A DNA stretch of 21,525 bases, from assembly GCA_964436865.1 (NCBI GenBank), contig CAYTFK010000086.1:1-21525 (forward strand), read 5' to 3'. The position numbers were made by a program, and so were the translations under genes. The DNA comes from JAXGPP01 sp964436865 (lineage in GTDB: Bacteria; Planctomycetota; Planctomycetia; Pirellulales; Thermoguttaceae). The notes below the pieces were generated by a model, which made no database searches, had not been told where the DNA came from, and saw only the letters and a program-made list of their open reading frames with translations. Shown one piece after another: positions 1 to 7,614 of the stretch (positions are counted from its first letter, which is position 1; each line of letters begins with the position of its first letter).

Positions 1-57
1 GCGGGCGCCTGTGGAAGGGGAGCGCCGCTCGCGGCGGTCGAGTGGGACGGCGGGGCG

Positions 58-663
58 TCAGTCGCCCTTGCCGGACGGCTGCGGGGCGTGTTCGACGACG
101 TTGTCGATGAGGCCGTATTCCTTGGCCTCGTCGGCCGACATGAAGCGGTCGCGATCGGTGTCGCGCTCGACCTTCTCGAGCGACTGGCCGGTGTGCTTGA
201 GGAGGATGCGGTTGAGCTTCTCCTTGATGCGGGCGAATTCCTTGGCGTGGATGAGGATGTCTTCCGCGGTTCCTTCCATGCCGGCCAGCGGCTGGTGGAT
301 CATGATCCGGGCGTTGGGCAAGGCGCTGCGCTTGCCCGGCGCGCCGGCGGTGAGCAGGACGGCTCCCATCGAGGCGCACTGGCCGACGCAGTAGGTCGCC
401 ACGTCGCAACTGATGAACTGCATGGTGTCGTAGATCGCCATGCCGGCGGTCACGCTCCCACCCGGCGTGTTCAGATAGAGGTGGACGTCGGCCTTAGGGT
501 CTTCCGACTGGAGGAAGAGGAGCTGGGCCACAACAAGATTGGCAACGTCGTCGTTGACCGCGGTGCCGAGAAAGACGATGCGGTCCTTCAGCAGGCGGCT
601 GTAGATGTCCATCGCCCGCTCTTCGCGGCCGCTCTTTTCGATTACAAACGGAACCAGGCTCAT
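58..663 (-). CDS. clpP: ATP-dependent Clp protease proteolytic subunit (first of two paralogues)
   Basis: Cytosolic serine peptidase subunit that forms the barrel of the Clp protease and cuts proteins fed in by ClpX or ClpA-type ATPases. The whole S14 fold is present. Counting from an upstream in-frame GTG at 675 (205 aa), the triad is Ser102 in QCASMGA, His127 in IMIHQP and Asp176 in DTDRD, with the 25- and 74-residue spacings of E. coli ClpP. I prefer the ATG at 663 (201 aa, MSLVPFVIEKSGREER) because ClpP proteins usually begin with this sequence and a weak GTGAG lies just upstream. GTG 675 remains possible. It lies 73 nt downstream of the second clpP on the same strand and is probably co-transcribed with it. 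No clpX is visible in the 57 nt left before the window edge. Identification is very secure; the start is not. Confidence 0.96.
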   Translation of the reverse strand: MSLVPFVIEKSGREERAMDIYSRLLKDRIVFLGTAVNDDVANLVVAQLLFLQSEDPKADVHLYLNTPGGSVTAGMAIYDTMQFISCDVATYCVGQCASMGAVLLTAGAPGKRSALPNARIMIHQPLAGMEGTAEDILIHAKEFARIKEKLNRILLKHTGQSLEKVERDTDRDRFMSADEAKEYGLIDNVVEHAPQPSGKGD

Positions 664-736
664 GGGCTGACTCACTTGGTAGAGGCTGGGTGACGGTGAA
701 GGAGTGGCAGGCGACGGCCAGCGACCGGCGGACGGT

Positions 737-1363
737 TCACTCCTCTTCCTCGCTCACCGTTTTCTGTTTGGTCAGGATGTCGTCGACGATGCCGTAGTCC
801 TTGGCCTCCTGGGCGGTCATGTAGAAGTCGCGGTCGGTGTCCTTGGCGATCCGTTCGATGGGCTGGCCGGTGTGCGAGGCCAGGATCTCATTCAAGGTCT
901 GCCGCGTTTTGAGGATCTCGTTGGCCTGAATCTCGATATCCGAGACCTGGCCGCCGACCTGGCCGTACGGCTGGTGGATCATCACCTTGGCATGCGGGAG
1001 GGCGAAGCGCTTGTTCTTGCCCCCGCCCGCCAGCAGCACCGCGCCGCCGCTGGCCGCCAGGCCCACGCAATAGGTGGCGACCGGGCAGCTCAGAATCTGC
1101 ATGGTGTCGTAAATCGCCAGGGTGGCACTCACGCTGCCGCCCGGCGAGTTGATGTAGAAGTGGATGTCCTTGCGGCGGTTCTCGCTCTGCAGATAGAGGA
1201 GTTTCATCACGATCTCGTTGGCGTTGCCGTCGTGAATCACTCCCTGCAGCAGGATGATGCGGTTTTCCAGCAGCAGATCGCCCAGCGTCAACATCCTCTG
1301 CCGCTGGTAATCGCGATAATTTGCCAAGGGGTCGGCCAGGGGCGGACGATAGGAGCTGCTCAT
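737..1363 (-). CDS. clpP: ATP-dependent Clp protease proteolytic subunit, second paralogue
   Basis: A second ClpP-family peptidase of 208 aa, clearly diverged from its neighbour. The triad is intact: Ser105 in LAASGGA, His130 in VMIHQP, Asp179 in DTDRD. The active-site loop reads AASGGA instead of the usual ASMGA, and the N-terminus starts MSSSYRPPLADPLANY before the conserved helix. ATG 1363 is chosen because homology starts shortly after it and an AGG lies 8 nt upstream. The frame stays open to a GTG at 1528, but that extension looks like non-coding sequence. A TAGAAT at 1409-1404 on the minus strand could be a -10 element for a local promoter, but no good -35 was seen. Two adjacent ClpP genes suggest a mixed two-ring protease, as known for ClpP1P2 of actinobacteria; that is inference here. 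Confidence 0.95.
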   Translation of the reverse strand: MSSSYRPPLADPLANYRDYQRQRMLTLGDLLLENRIILLQGVIHDGNANEIVMKLLYLQSENRRKDIHFYINSPGGSVSATLAIYDTMQILSCPVATYCVGLAASGGAVLLAGGGKNKRFALPHAKVMIHQPYGQVGGQVSDIEIQANEILKTRQTLNEILASHTGQPIERIAKDTDRDFYMTAQEAKDYGIVDDILTKQKTVSEEEE

Positions 1364-1552
1364 CGTGGAAACCTGGAACAAGGGGAACGATAGGGCCTGC
1401 TTCATTCTACACTTCGCGACCATGCGCAAAGCCACGCTCCAGCGCGCGGGGCGAATGAACGGGAGATCGGCGCGGAATTCGTCCGCCGGGTGCGGGAAAT
1501 CGCTGCGCACGACTTCCGTGTTCGCCACGACTGACCTGGCAACCTGCCTCTT

Positions 1553-1569
1553 GCTCCCGCGAAGGGAGC
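1553..1569 (-). other. Intergenic stem-loop between tig and clpP
   Basis: Perfect 6-bp inverted repeat GCTCCC / GGGAGC with a 5-nt loop, 19 nt downstream of the tig stop codon. No T-run follows on the minus strand, so it is a weak candidate for an intrinsic terminator. It could equally be an mRNA processing or stabilising hairpin that sets different tig and clpP levels. Confidence 0.35.
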
Positions 1570-1587
1570 CGAACGCCCGCCAGCGGC

Positions 1588-3156
1588 CTACCGGTCTTCC
1601 GACTGGTGCGGATAGGTCGGCTCGCCGCTGCCCACTTCGGGCTTCGCCTCGGGGATCTCCGACGCCGGCTCCTCGCTGGCCACGGATCGGTCGAGGGCCT
1701 CAGCAACGGGCTGCTCGGGAGTATGCGGAATCTCGGCAAACTGGGCGTGTTGCTGGATCAGGTCGATCACCTTGCGCTCGATGATCTGATTTCGCAGCAC
1801 GTCCATACCGCCCTGCTTCTCGAGCCTGGCGCGCACCCGCCGGGAAGTCTCGCCGCTTTGCCGGGCGATGAGGCGGATTTCCTCATCGTAATCCTCCGGC
1901 GACTCCTCGATGCTCTCGAGTTCGGCGATCCGTTCGAGGATGAAGTGCTCCTTCAGCGCCCGCGCGGTCTCACGGCGGCTGTTCTGCCGCAGGTCGTTCT
2001 CATACGCCCGGATTTCGGCGTCGCTAAAGCCGCTGCGTTGGAGTTCCATCACGGCGCGGGAAAGCTCGCGGCGGCTTTGACGCTCCAGCAGCCCCGGCGG
2101 CAGCTCCCAGTTGGCCGCCGCGGTGAGCGCCGCGGTAATCTGCTGGCGGACGCGGCGGTGCTGCTCGTATTCCAACCGCCGCTTGAGCATGTCGCGGACT
2201 GCATCGCGGAACTCGGCCTCCGACTCGAAATCGCCCAGTTCCGCCAGCAACTCGGGGGTCATCTCGGGCAACTGGAGCCGCTTGACTTCGTGGACCTTGA
2301 ATGTCCCCTGGACCCGCTGACCGCGGAGCGCCATGTTGGGCGCATCTTCGCCGATTTCGGCCTCGGCCTCGCGGGTCTCGCCTGCCTTGACACCGGTCAT
2401 GATCTCGCCGAAATTGCTGATCCGCCCGTCGCGGAAGCTGAGTACGGGCCGCAGCCGGATCACTTCTTCCTGGGCACTCGAGAGGACGTTGCCCTGATAG
2501 GCAAATGTCAGGTCGGTGCTGATGTAGTCGCCCAACTCCGCCGGGCCGTCCTTCGGAACGAGCTGGCCGTGCTCGGCCAGCAGCCGCTCGATGGCAGCAT
2601 CAATGTCCTTCTCGGTGAATTCCTGCACCGGTTTCTCGATCCGCAACCCCTTCCACTGGGGAACGTCGAACTGGGGGCGGACTTCCAAGTCGAACTCGAA
2701 AGTCATCGGCCCCTCTTCGGGAACCTCGATGGCTTCGAAGTCGAAGTCGGGCTCGCTGATTGCGGCCAGATCTTCCTGCTCGTTGACCTGGGAGATGCTG
2801 GCCATGACCAGCGCGCCTTTGACCTTCTCGGCGATATCCTTGCGGAACCGCTGCTCGACAAGCCGGCGGGGCGCCCGTCCGGGCCGAAAGCCCGGCACCT
2901 GGGCCGTCGGCATCAGCTCGGTGTATTCCTTGTTGAAGTAGCGGTCGATGTCGTCGCGGGCGACAGTCACCGTAATATGCCGCTCGCACGCGCCGCGCTC
3001 CTCGACTTTGACCTCAAGGTTGAGCTTCTCCTCGGCCTCGCCCTCGTTCTCTTCACCTTCAGCCTGCTGGTCCTCGGCTTGCTCCTCGGTGAGTTCGATC
3101 GCGTCGTCGGGAAGGGAATCGTTCGTCTGGTCTTCGGGATGGTCGCTCGCAGCCAT
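1588..3156 (-). CDS. tig: Trigger factor (ribosome-associated chaperone / peptidyl-prolyl isomerase)
   Basis: Trigger factor binds the ribosome near the exit tunnel and shields nascent chains. The N-terminal ribosome-binding signature GFRPGRAP is at residues 89-96. A degenerate FKBP-like isomerase domain lies at roughly 195-300 (it begins near LGDYISTDLTF and ends at FKVHEVKRLQLPEMT). The helical C-terminal chaperone domain covers about 300-460. At 522 aa it is longer than the usual 430-450. The excess is an acidic N-terminal tail of about 45 residues rich in Glu and Gln, and an acidic Pro-rich C-terminal tail of about 60 residues. ATG 3156 starts the acidic tail; its Shine-Dalgarno is weak. 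It is followed by two clpP genes, the classic tig-clpP arrangement linking folding and degradation. The upstream tRNA-Gly may be in the same transcript. Confidence 0.95.
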   Translation of the reverse strand: MAASDHPEDQTNDSLPDDAIELTEEQAEDQQAEGEENEGEAEEKLNLEVKVEERGACERHITVTVARDDIDRYFNKEYTELMPTAQVPGFRPGRAPRRLVEQRFRKDIAEKVKGALVMASISQVNEQEDLAAISEPDFDFEAIEVPEEGPMTFEFDLEVRPQFDVPQWKGLRIEKPVQEFTEKDIDAAIERLLAEHGQLVPKDGPAELGDYISTDLTFAYQGNVLSSAQEEVIRLRPVLSFRDGRISNFGEIMTGVKAGETREAEAEIGEDAPNMALRGQRVQGTFKVHEVKRLQLPEMTPELLAELGDFESEAEFRDAVRDMLKRRLEYEQHRRVRQQITAALTAAANWELPPGLLERQSRRELSRAVMELQRSGFSDAEIRAYENDLRQNSRRETARALKEHFILERIAELESIEESPEDYDEEIRLIARQSGETSRRVRARLEKQGGMDVLRNQIIERKVIDLIQQHAQFAEIPHTPEQPVAEALDRSVASEEPASEIPEAKPEVGSGEPTYPHQSEDR

Positions 3157-3310
3157 GCCAGTCTGCCGTTTTCTTTGGTTTCGTGGTTGATTGTGGAATG
3201 CTCCCGGCGTGCACGATCAGGAAAGCGGACGCGTTGCAGACGTCGTCGCCACCCAATCCACCCGGGACTCTATGACCTGCTGTCACAAGCGGGGCCAAGA
3301 AACACAAAAG

Positions 3311-3383
3311 AGCGGGTGATGGGAGTCGAACCCACGACAACGACGTTGGCAACGTCGTGCTCTGCCAACTGAGCTACACCCGC
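3311..3383 (-). tRNA. tRNA-Gly (anticodon GCC)
   Basis: Read on the minus strand, a 73-nt cloverleaf: acceptor stem GCGGGTG paired with CACCCGC (3312-3318), D-arm containing GCTCAGTTGGCAGAGC, anticodon stem CGACG / CGTCG around the loop TTGCCAA (anticodon GCC), and a T-arm with the GGTTCGA sequence. The discriminator base is U, as usual for bacterial glycine tRNAs. No CCA is encoded, so it must be added after transcription. The predicted 3' end is 154 nt before the tig start. Confidence 0.97.
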
Positions 3384-3451
3384 TTGCATTGGCCATCGCG
3401 CGGCCGAGGTGCCCATCGAGATAGAGCATTGGACATCGGCCAAGTGAGGAA

Positions 3452-3479
3452 ATTATAGATTTCGCTTGGGTGGTTGCAA
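3452..3479 (-). promoter_or_regulatory. Sigma70-like promoter for tRNA-Gly (possibly tRNA-tig-clpP)
   Basis: On the minus strand TTGCAA (3479-3474) is followed after 16 nt by a perfect TATAAT (3457-3452). The predicted start is near 3445, about 60 nt before the mature tRNA 5' end. The surrounding sequence is unusually AT-rich for this window. No clear terminator was seen between the tRNA and tig, so read-through into tig is possible. Confidence 0.65.
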
Positions 3480-3619
3480 GGGCCGGCGGTTACCCCCGCG
3501 GACTGGCTGGCAGGATAGTGGATTGTTCCACCGCATAACCCGGAAAATTGGCACACCGGGAGGCATCTCCACCCAAAAGAGCTAGCCGCGCAGGCCAAAA
3601 CCCGATCACCAAACACGAA

Positions 3620-3648
3620 TTCCCGGCTCGCCGGAGGCACCCTATACT
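3620..3648 (+). promoter_or_regulatory. Candidate promoter of the nucleotidyltransferase-kinase pair
   Basis: TATACT at 3643-3648 matches the -10 consensus in five of six positions. At the right distance (17 nt) the best -35 is the poor TTCCCG at 3620-3625. The start codon at 3723 has a good GAGAGGA ribosome site at 3711-3717. Confidence 0.3.
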
Positions 3649-3722
3649 GTCGGCCACGCTGGTGTTGCGGGTCCGCTTGCCTGGGGGACGCTCAGACGCG
3701 AAGGCTGGAAGAGAGGAATGAC

Positions 3723-4607
3723 ATGCCAATCGATCTTGCAGTGGTGCCGGTTGCCGGCCGGGGAACACGGCTGCTGCCGTTGACGAAAAGCCAGCCCAAA
3801 GAGATGCTCCCCATCGGCTCGAAGCCGGTGGTGCAGTACGTGGTCGAGGAGCTGGCGCGGTGCGGACTGAGCCGCCTCTTGTTCATCACCGGTCCGGGCA
3901 AGACGGCGATCGAGAACCATTTCGACGTGGACGCCGAATTGATCGCCAATCTCCGCGAGACGGGCAAGGAGGAGTTGCTCGAAGAACTGGCCTTCGAACG
4001 GGCGGACCTGGAATACTTCTACACGCGGCAGCGGCGGCAGTTGGGCCTGGGGCACGCGGTCCTCTGTGCCCGCCCGGTGGTCGGCCGCCAATCGTTCGTG
4101 GTGGCGCTGGGGGACTCGATCATCGGCCTGAACGCCCAAAGCGATGTCGTGCGGCGGATGATCGAGGCTTTTGAGACTTCCGGGGCGGCGGCTGTGGTCG
4201 CATTTGAAGAGGTGCCCCGCGAGGAGGTGGTGCATTACGGCATCGCCAGCCCACGAGGCAAGATCGAGCCCGTGTTCGAGCTCCAGGATTTGGTGGAAAA
4301 GCCGGAAGTGAACGAGGCCCCCAGCACGCTCGCCGTCGCCGCCCGGTACGTCTTCAGCCCGGCCATTTTCGACTGCCTCGACCAGACCAAACCGGGCAAG
4401 GGAGGCGAGATTCAGTTGACCGACGCCATCCGGCTGCTCATCCAGCGCGGCGGGCAGGTGCTGGGCGTGCGCCTGCCGCCGGAGCAGCAGCGTTTCGACA
4501 TCGGCAATTTCGACAGCTACTTCCGCGCGTTCGTCGATTTCGCCCTGGCGTCGCCCTATAGTGCGTCGCTGCGGCAGCACCTCAACGACCTGCTCAACGC
4601 AAAGTAG
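3723..4607 (+). CDS. galU: UTP-glucose-1-phosphate uridylyltransferase family (GalU-type nucleotidyltransferase)
   Basis: Catalyses UTP plus a sugar 1-phosphate to a UDP-sugar and pyrophosphate in the cytosol. At 294 aa it has normal GalU length. The nucleotide-binding motif AGRGTR is at residues 11-16, followed by KSQPKEMLPI (22-31), matching the GalU pattern GLGTR-x-LP-x-TK-x-QPKEMLPI. LGLGHAVLCA near residues 108-117, VALGDS, LVEKP and RFDIGN further support GalU. One variation is Arg in place of the usual Leu in GLGTR (here GRGTR), and the tail is RFDIGNFDSYF where GalU usually has RFDTGNKLGY. These changes leave room for a sugar 1-phosphate other than glucose. It starts at ATG 3723 behind GAGAGGA. 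The next gene, a glucuronokinase-like GHMP kinase, starts 9 nt after the stop and could supply the sugar 1-phosphate. Confidence 0.9.
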   Translation: MPIDLAVVPVAGRGTRLLPLTKSQPKEMLPIGSKPVVQYVVEELARCGLSRLLFITGPGKTAIENHFDVDAELIANLRETGKEELLEELAFERADLEYFYTRQRRQLGLGHAVLCARPVVGRQSFVVALGDSIIGLNAQSDVVRRMIEAFETSGAAAVVAFEEVPREEVVHYGIASPRGKIEPVFELQDLVEKPEVNEAPSTLAVAARYVFSPAIFDCLDQTKPGKGGEIQLTDAIRLLIQRGGQVLGVRLPPEQQRFDIGNFDSYFRAFVDFALASPYSASLRQHLNDLLNAK

Positions 4608-4616
4608 CCCCGTGCC

Positions 4617-5624
4617 ATGATCCTGTTCCGCCGCAAAGCTTTCGCTCGCGCCGGCCTGGTCGGGAATCCGTCGGACGGATACCACGGCCGGACGATCTCG
4701 CTATTGATCCGGAACTTCTGGGCCGAGGTGACGCTCTACGAGTGGGAAGACCTGGAGATCGTCTCGACCACCGAAGACCGCAGCCGTTTCCAGAGCGTCG
4801 ACGACTTGGTGCGCGACGTGAAACTGCACGGCTACTACGGCGGCATCCGGCTGGTCAAGGCGACGATCAAGAAATTCGCCGAGTACTGCCACCGTCGCGG
4901 CCTGCCCCTTCACGACCGCAATTTCTCCGTCCGCTACCAGAGCAACATCCCGCGGCAGGTGGGGATGGCGGGCTCCAGCGCGATCATCGTGGCAACGCTC
5001 CGCGCGCTGATGGATTTTTATGGCGTCGAGATTCCCCGCGAGGTCCAGCCGTCGCTGGTGCTCTCCGTCGAAAGCGAGGAGCTGAACATCGCCGCCGGGC
5101 TGCAGGACCGCGTGATCCAGGTCTACGAGGGCCTGGTTTACATGGATTTCTCGCGCGAGCAGATGCGGTCGATCCAAGGATACCAGTGCGGCGTCTACGA
5201 GCCGCTCGATGTCGGCCTGCTGCCGCCGGTCTACGTCGCCTTCAGCGCCGACGTCAGCGAGCCGACCGAGGTGGTGCACAACAACCTTCGCGCCCGTTAC
5301 CAGCAAGGCGAGCAGAAGGTTCACGACACGATGCGCGAACTTGCCGAATTGACGCGGCAGGCGCGGGAGGCGATTCTCGCCGGCGATGCCCAGCAGTTCG
5401 GCGCGTGCATCGATCGCAATTTCGAGCTGCGGCGCTCGATCATGAACATCGCCCGCGAACACGAGCAGATGGTCGAATTCGCCCGCGCCGTGGGAGCCAC
5501 CGCGTCGTTCGCCGGTTCGGGCGGGGCGATTGTCGGCACTTTTCCCGACGCCGGCACCTATGCCCGGCTGGAGAAGACGCTGGGAGCGATCGGCTGCCGC
5601 GTGATCCGGCCACTTCTGGGGTGA
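4617..5624 (+). CDS. GHMP-family sugar kinase, glucuronokinase-like
   Basis: Predicted cytosolic sugar 1-kinase of 335 aa. The N-terminus FARAGLVGNPSD followed by GRTISLLIRNFWAEV (residues 9-38) closely resembles plant glucuronokinase, which makes glucuronate 1-phosphate. The GHMP ATP-binding motif is at 111-123 (IPRQVGMAGSSAI), a candidate catalytic Asp is D164 in GLQDRV, and the C-terminal motif is at 295-308 (TASFAGSGGAIVGT). ATG 4617 is 9 nt after the GalU-type gene; no strong Shine-Dalgarno is visible, so translational coupling is likely. With the neighbouring nucleotidyltransferase this suggests salvage of a uronic acid or sugar to its UDP form. Other GHMP substrates, such as galactose, arabinose or heptose-7-phosphate, cannot be excluded. 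Family assignment is firm; the substrate is inference. Confidence 0.85.
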   Translation: MILFRRKAFARAGLVGNPSDGYHGRTISLLIRNFWAEVTLYEWEDLEIVSTTEDRSRFQSVDDLVRDVKLHGYYGGIRLVKATIKKFAEYCHRRGLPLHDRNFSVRYQSNIPRQVGMAGSSAIIVATLRALMDFYGVEIPREVQPSLVLSVESEELNIAAGLQDRVIQVYEGLVYMDFSREQMRSIQGYQCGVYEPLDVGLLPPVYVAFSADVSEPTEVVHNNLRARYQQGEQKVHDTMRELAELTRQAREAILAGDAQQFGACIDRNFELRRSIMNIAREHEQMVEFARAVGATASFAGSGGAIVGTFPDAGTYARLEKTLGAIGCRVIRPLLG

Positions 5625-5661
5625 GTGCTTCAGTGCGCGGGAAGTCGGCCGTGTCTCGCCT

Positions 5662-7473
5662 TTACCTGTCGCTCTTCTCTTCCGCGGCAGCGACTAGCGC
5701 AAGGCAGTGCCATTCGACCGCGGCCTTGCCATCGGAACCGGTCTGGCGGATTTCGATCTCGACCTGCTGCCCCTGCCGGTCGGCCAGCGAAATGAACCGC
5801 GGCCTTGGCGGACTCTCCCGCTCGCGCTCGGCGACGTCGAACTCCTCAACAACCTGCCCGTCGACGCGGACTTCGATGCGGCTGGCTGGTGTCTGAGGCG
5901 GCCGACTGACGCCAACCATCAGCCGGTCGCGTTCTGCACGGACGAGGAATTTGCCTGAGATACGCAGCGGCCGCGCCGGCCCGCTGGCGGCCAACAGCCG
6001 CCAGGCGCCTTCCTCGCGGCGGCTCTCGCTCCAGTGGTTGACAAGCCTCGCCGACGGGTCGTCGCCGGTGAAGATCTGCCATCCTTCCCAGGCGGGAACA
6101 AGACGCGCCGACCGCCGGACGGTTTCCTGCTTCACACGTTCCGGGTCGAGTTCGACCAGCGGCTCGATCCAGTCGAACGTATCGCGAATGTCGAACGGGT
6201 CGGCGCCGGCCGGGCGGCCTTCGTGGGCGGCATTCACCCGGAGGAAAAGCGATGACGGCGTCTCGCCCAGCGACAACGGGCCGGTATCGAGCACTGCGCC
6301 CGAACCGACAATGAAGTCGCTTACATAGAGGCTTTGCCGCGACGGACCGAGCAGGACCCCCGCTCGGACGCAACCGCCGGGGCCAGCCATGCGGTCGAGC
6401 CCCAGCTTCACGCGGAACGATTTCGCCGCCGGAGTCAGCGGGAATTCCAACTCGCAGGAGCCGTGGACGCCGAAGCCCCACAAGTACTCCTGGCCGCCCG
6501 AGTGGAGCAACCGGCCTTCGAGATTCTGGTCGACCGCCAGATGCCACGTGCCGGCCAATTCTGGCTGCTGGCGGACTGCGGCCGGCTCGATCCGCGACAA
6601 GGGCACCTCGTGGGGCCTGAAAAACCGGCGGATCCGAATTCGCTCGTGACGGACCCAGATCGAATCGAGGCTCCAGGCGGGTTGCACCGCGTGCCACCAG
6701 TTCTCGGTCTTGCCGGCATCGCCGACCGCGCGGGCCTGGAACCGGTCGGTGGAGCCGGTTGCCCGGAGTCCATCGACGGTGGCCACTTCCACGATTCGCG
6801 CGGTCGAGTCGGGGCTCAGCGCGGCGAGTTGGCCGAAATAGGCGTCCCAAGGGTCGGTCAACGGGAAATGCAACTCGGCCACTTCGCCGAGCGGCACGCG
6901 GCTGATGCCCTCTTCGCGCAGCAGGCTGATTTCGCCGTCGCCGAACCGCACCGAGCGGAAATCGAGCTGACGGCCGTCCTCGAGATACACCGTCCGCGGC
7001 CGGTATGCGATGGCAATCGGGTTCCAGACGATGCGGCGGATGCCGCCGGCCCGGACGCGGAGGAGGGCGCGGGGACGCATATCAGGGCAATCGATCGCCG
7101 CATAGGGAATGACTTCGAAATGCGGCGGCCGGCGTTCGCGAATCGATTCGCCGGCCGCCCGGTACGCAACGACGCGACCGGGCAGGCAATCGCCCCCCAC
7201 AAACTCGACGTGCGCCTTGGGGGGCGGTTCCGGCGCGGCTGCCTCATTGAGCAACCAGCGGATCGGGCGGTCTGGGTCGAACATCGGCCAGCCGTCGATG
7301 GCGGGCGAGGCCTCGGTCTCGTGCCACGCGCCGATCGTTTCCGCGGCCTTGCGCGATCCGTCGACAAACTCGGCCCGGTAAGGCAAATGGGGCGTCTGGC
7401 CCGTCGCCAGGCTGCCGCACGCCGACAGCCACAAGCAGATGGAGGAAAGGCGAGATATGCTCATGCGCCCCAT
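5662..7473 (-). CDS. Secreted or lipid-anchored NPCBM-domain protein
   Basis: About 603 aa; no enzyme domain recognised. The N-terminus is a short signal with a possible lipobox (LSAC in SICLWLSACGSL), so the product is exported and perhaps lipid-anchored. Two beta-rich segments near residues 87-105 (FVGGDCLPGRVV) and 225-245 (VATVDGLRATGS) look like small SH3- or LSm-like barrels. Residues about 315-440 match the NPCBM carbohydrate-binding module (for example YLWGFGVHGSCELEFPL, then VKLGLDRMAGPGG). A second beta-sandwich may follow to the end. Start is uncertain among GTG 7482, ATG 7473 and ATG 7464; none has a strong ribosome site. It converges on the sugar kinase gene with 37 nt between stops. 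A role in binding extracellular polysaccharide is inferred from NPCBM; catalysis is not evident. Confidence 0.75.
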   Translation of the reverse strand: MGRMSISRLSSICLWLSACGSLATGQTPHLPYRAEFVDGSRKAAETIGAWHETEASPAIDGWPMFDPDRPIRWLLNEAAAPEPPPKAHVEFVGGDCLPGRVVAYRAAGESIRERRPPHFEVIPYAAIDCPDMRPRALLRVRAGGIRRIVWNPIAIAYRPRTVYLEDGRQLDFRSVRFGDGEISLLREEGISRVPLGEVAELHFPLTDPWDAYFGQLAALSPDSTARIVEVATVDGLRATGSTDRFQARAVGDAGKTENWWHAVQPAWSLDSIWVRHERIRIRRFFRPHEVPLSRIEPAAVRQQPELAGTWHLAVDQNLEGRLLHSGGQEYLWGFGVHGSCELEFPLTPAAKSFRVKLGLDRMAGPGGCVRAGVLLGPSRQSLYVSDFIVGSGAVLDTGPLSLGETPSSLFLRVNAAHEGRPAGADPFDIRDTFDWIEPLVELDPERVKQETVRRSARLVPAWEGWQIFTGDDPSARLVNHWSESRREEGAWRLLAASGPARPLRISGKFLVRAERDRLMVGVSRPPQTPASRIEVRVDGQVVEEFDVAERERESPPRPRFISLADRQGQQVEIEIRQTGSDGKAAVEWHCLALVAAAEEKSDR

Positions 7474-7614
7474 TGTGCTCACGGCCCGGGCGGGCGGTCA
7501 AACGCTTTCGACCTGCCCGTTCGGACGGAACGATCGATGTGTATCCGTTCACGGGCCGCGACCCGCCGAAAAACGGACCAGTCCCCACGCAAGTTGTGAA
7601 CGTTTACATCGAGA

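Larger units (their letters stand above)
3384..3722. other. Intergenic region between divergent tRNA-Gly and galU-type gene
   Basis: About 340 nt with no convincing coding sequence; the short open frames here have no recognisable product. It holds the tRNA-Gly promoter (minus), a small perfect hairpin GTGGA-TTGT-TCCAC at 3518-3531, and a plausible -10 for the rightward genes. Nothing else was recognised. Confidence 0.6.

Noticed and set aside
1551..1587. Intrinsic terminator after tig
   Set aside because: The 6-bp stem is perfect but followed on the minus strand by AAGAGG, not a T-run, so it is listed only as a stem-loop.
1606..3372. 588-codon open frame opposite tig and the tRNA
   Set aside because: It lies antisense to a well-supported gene and runs through the tRNA. 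Long antisense frames are expected in high-GC DNA with strong third-position bias, and the product shows no domain.
6334..7599. Open frame opposite the NPCBM-domain gene
   Set aside because: The antisense product is rich in Arg, Ala and Gly without motifs, while the minus-strand frame carries a signal sequence and an NPCBM match.
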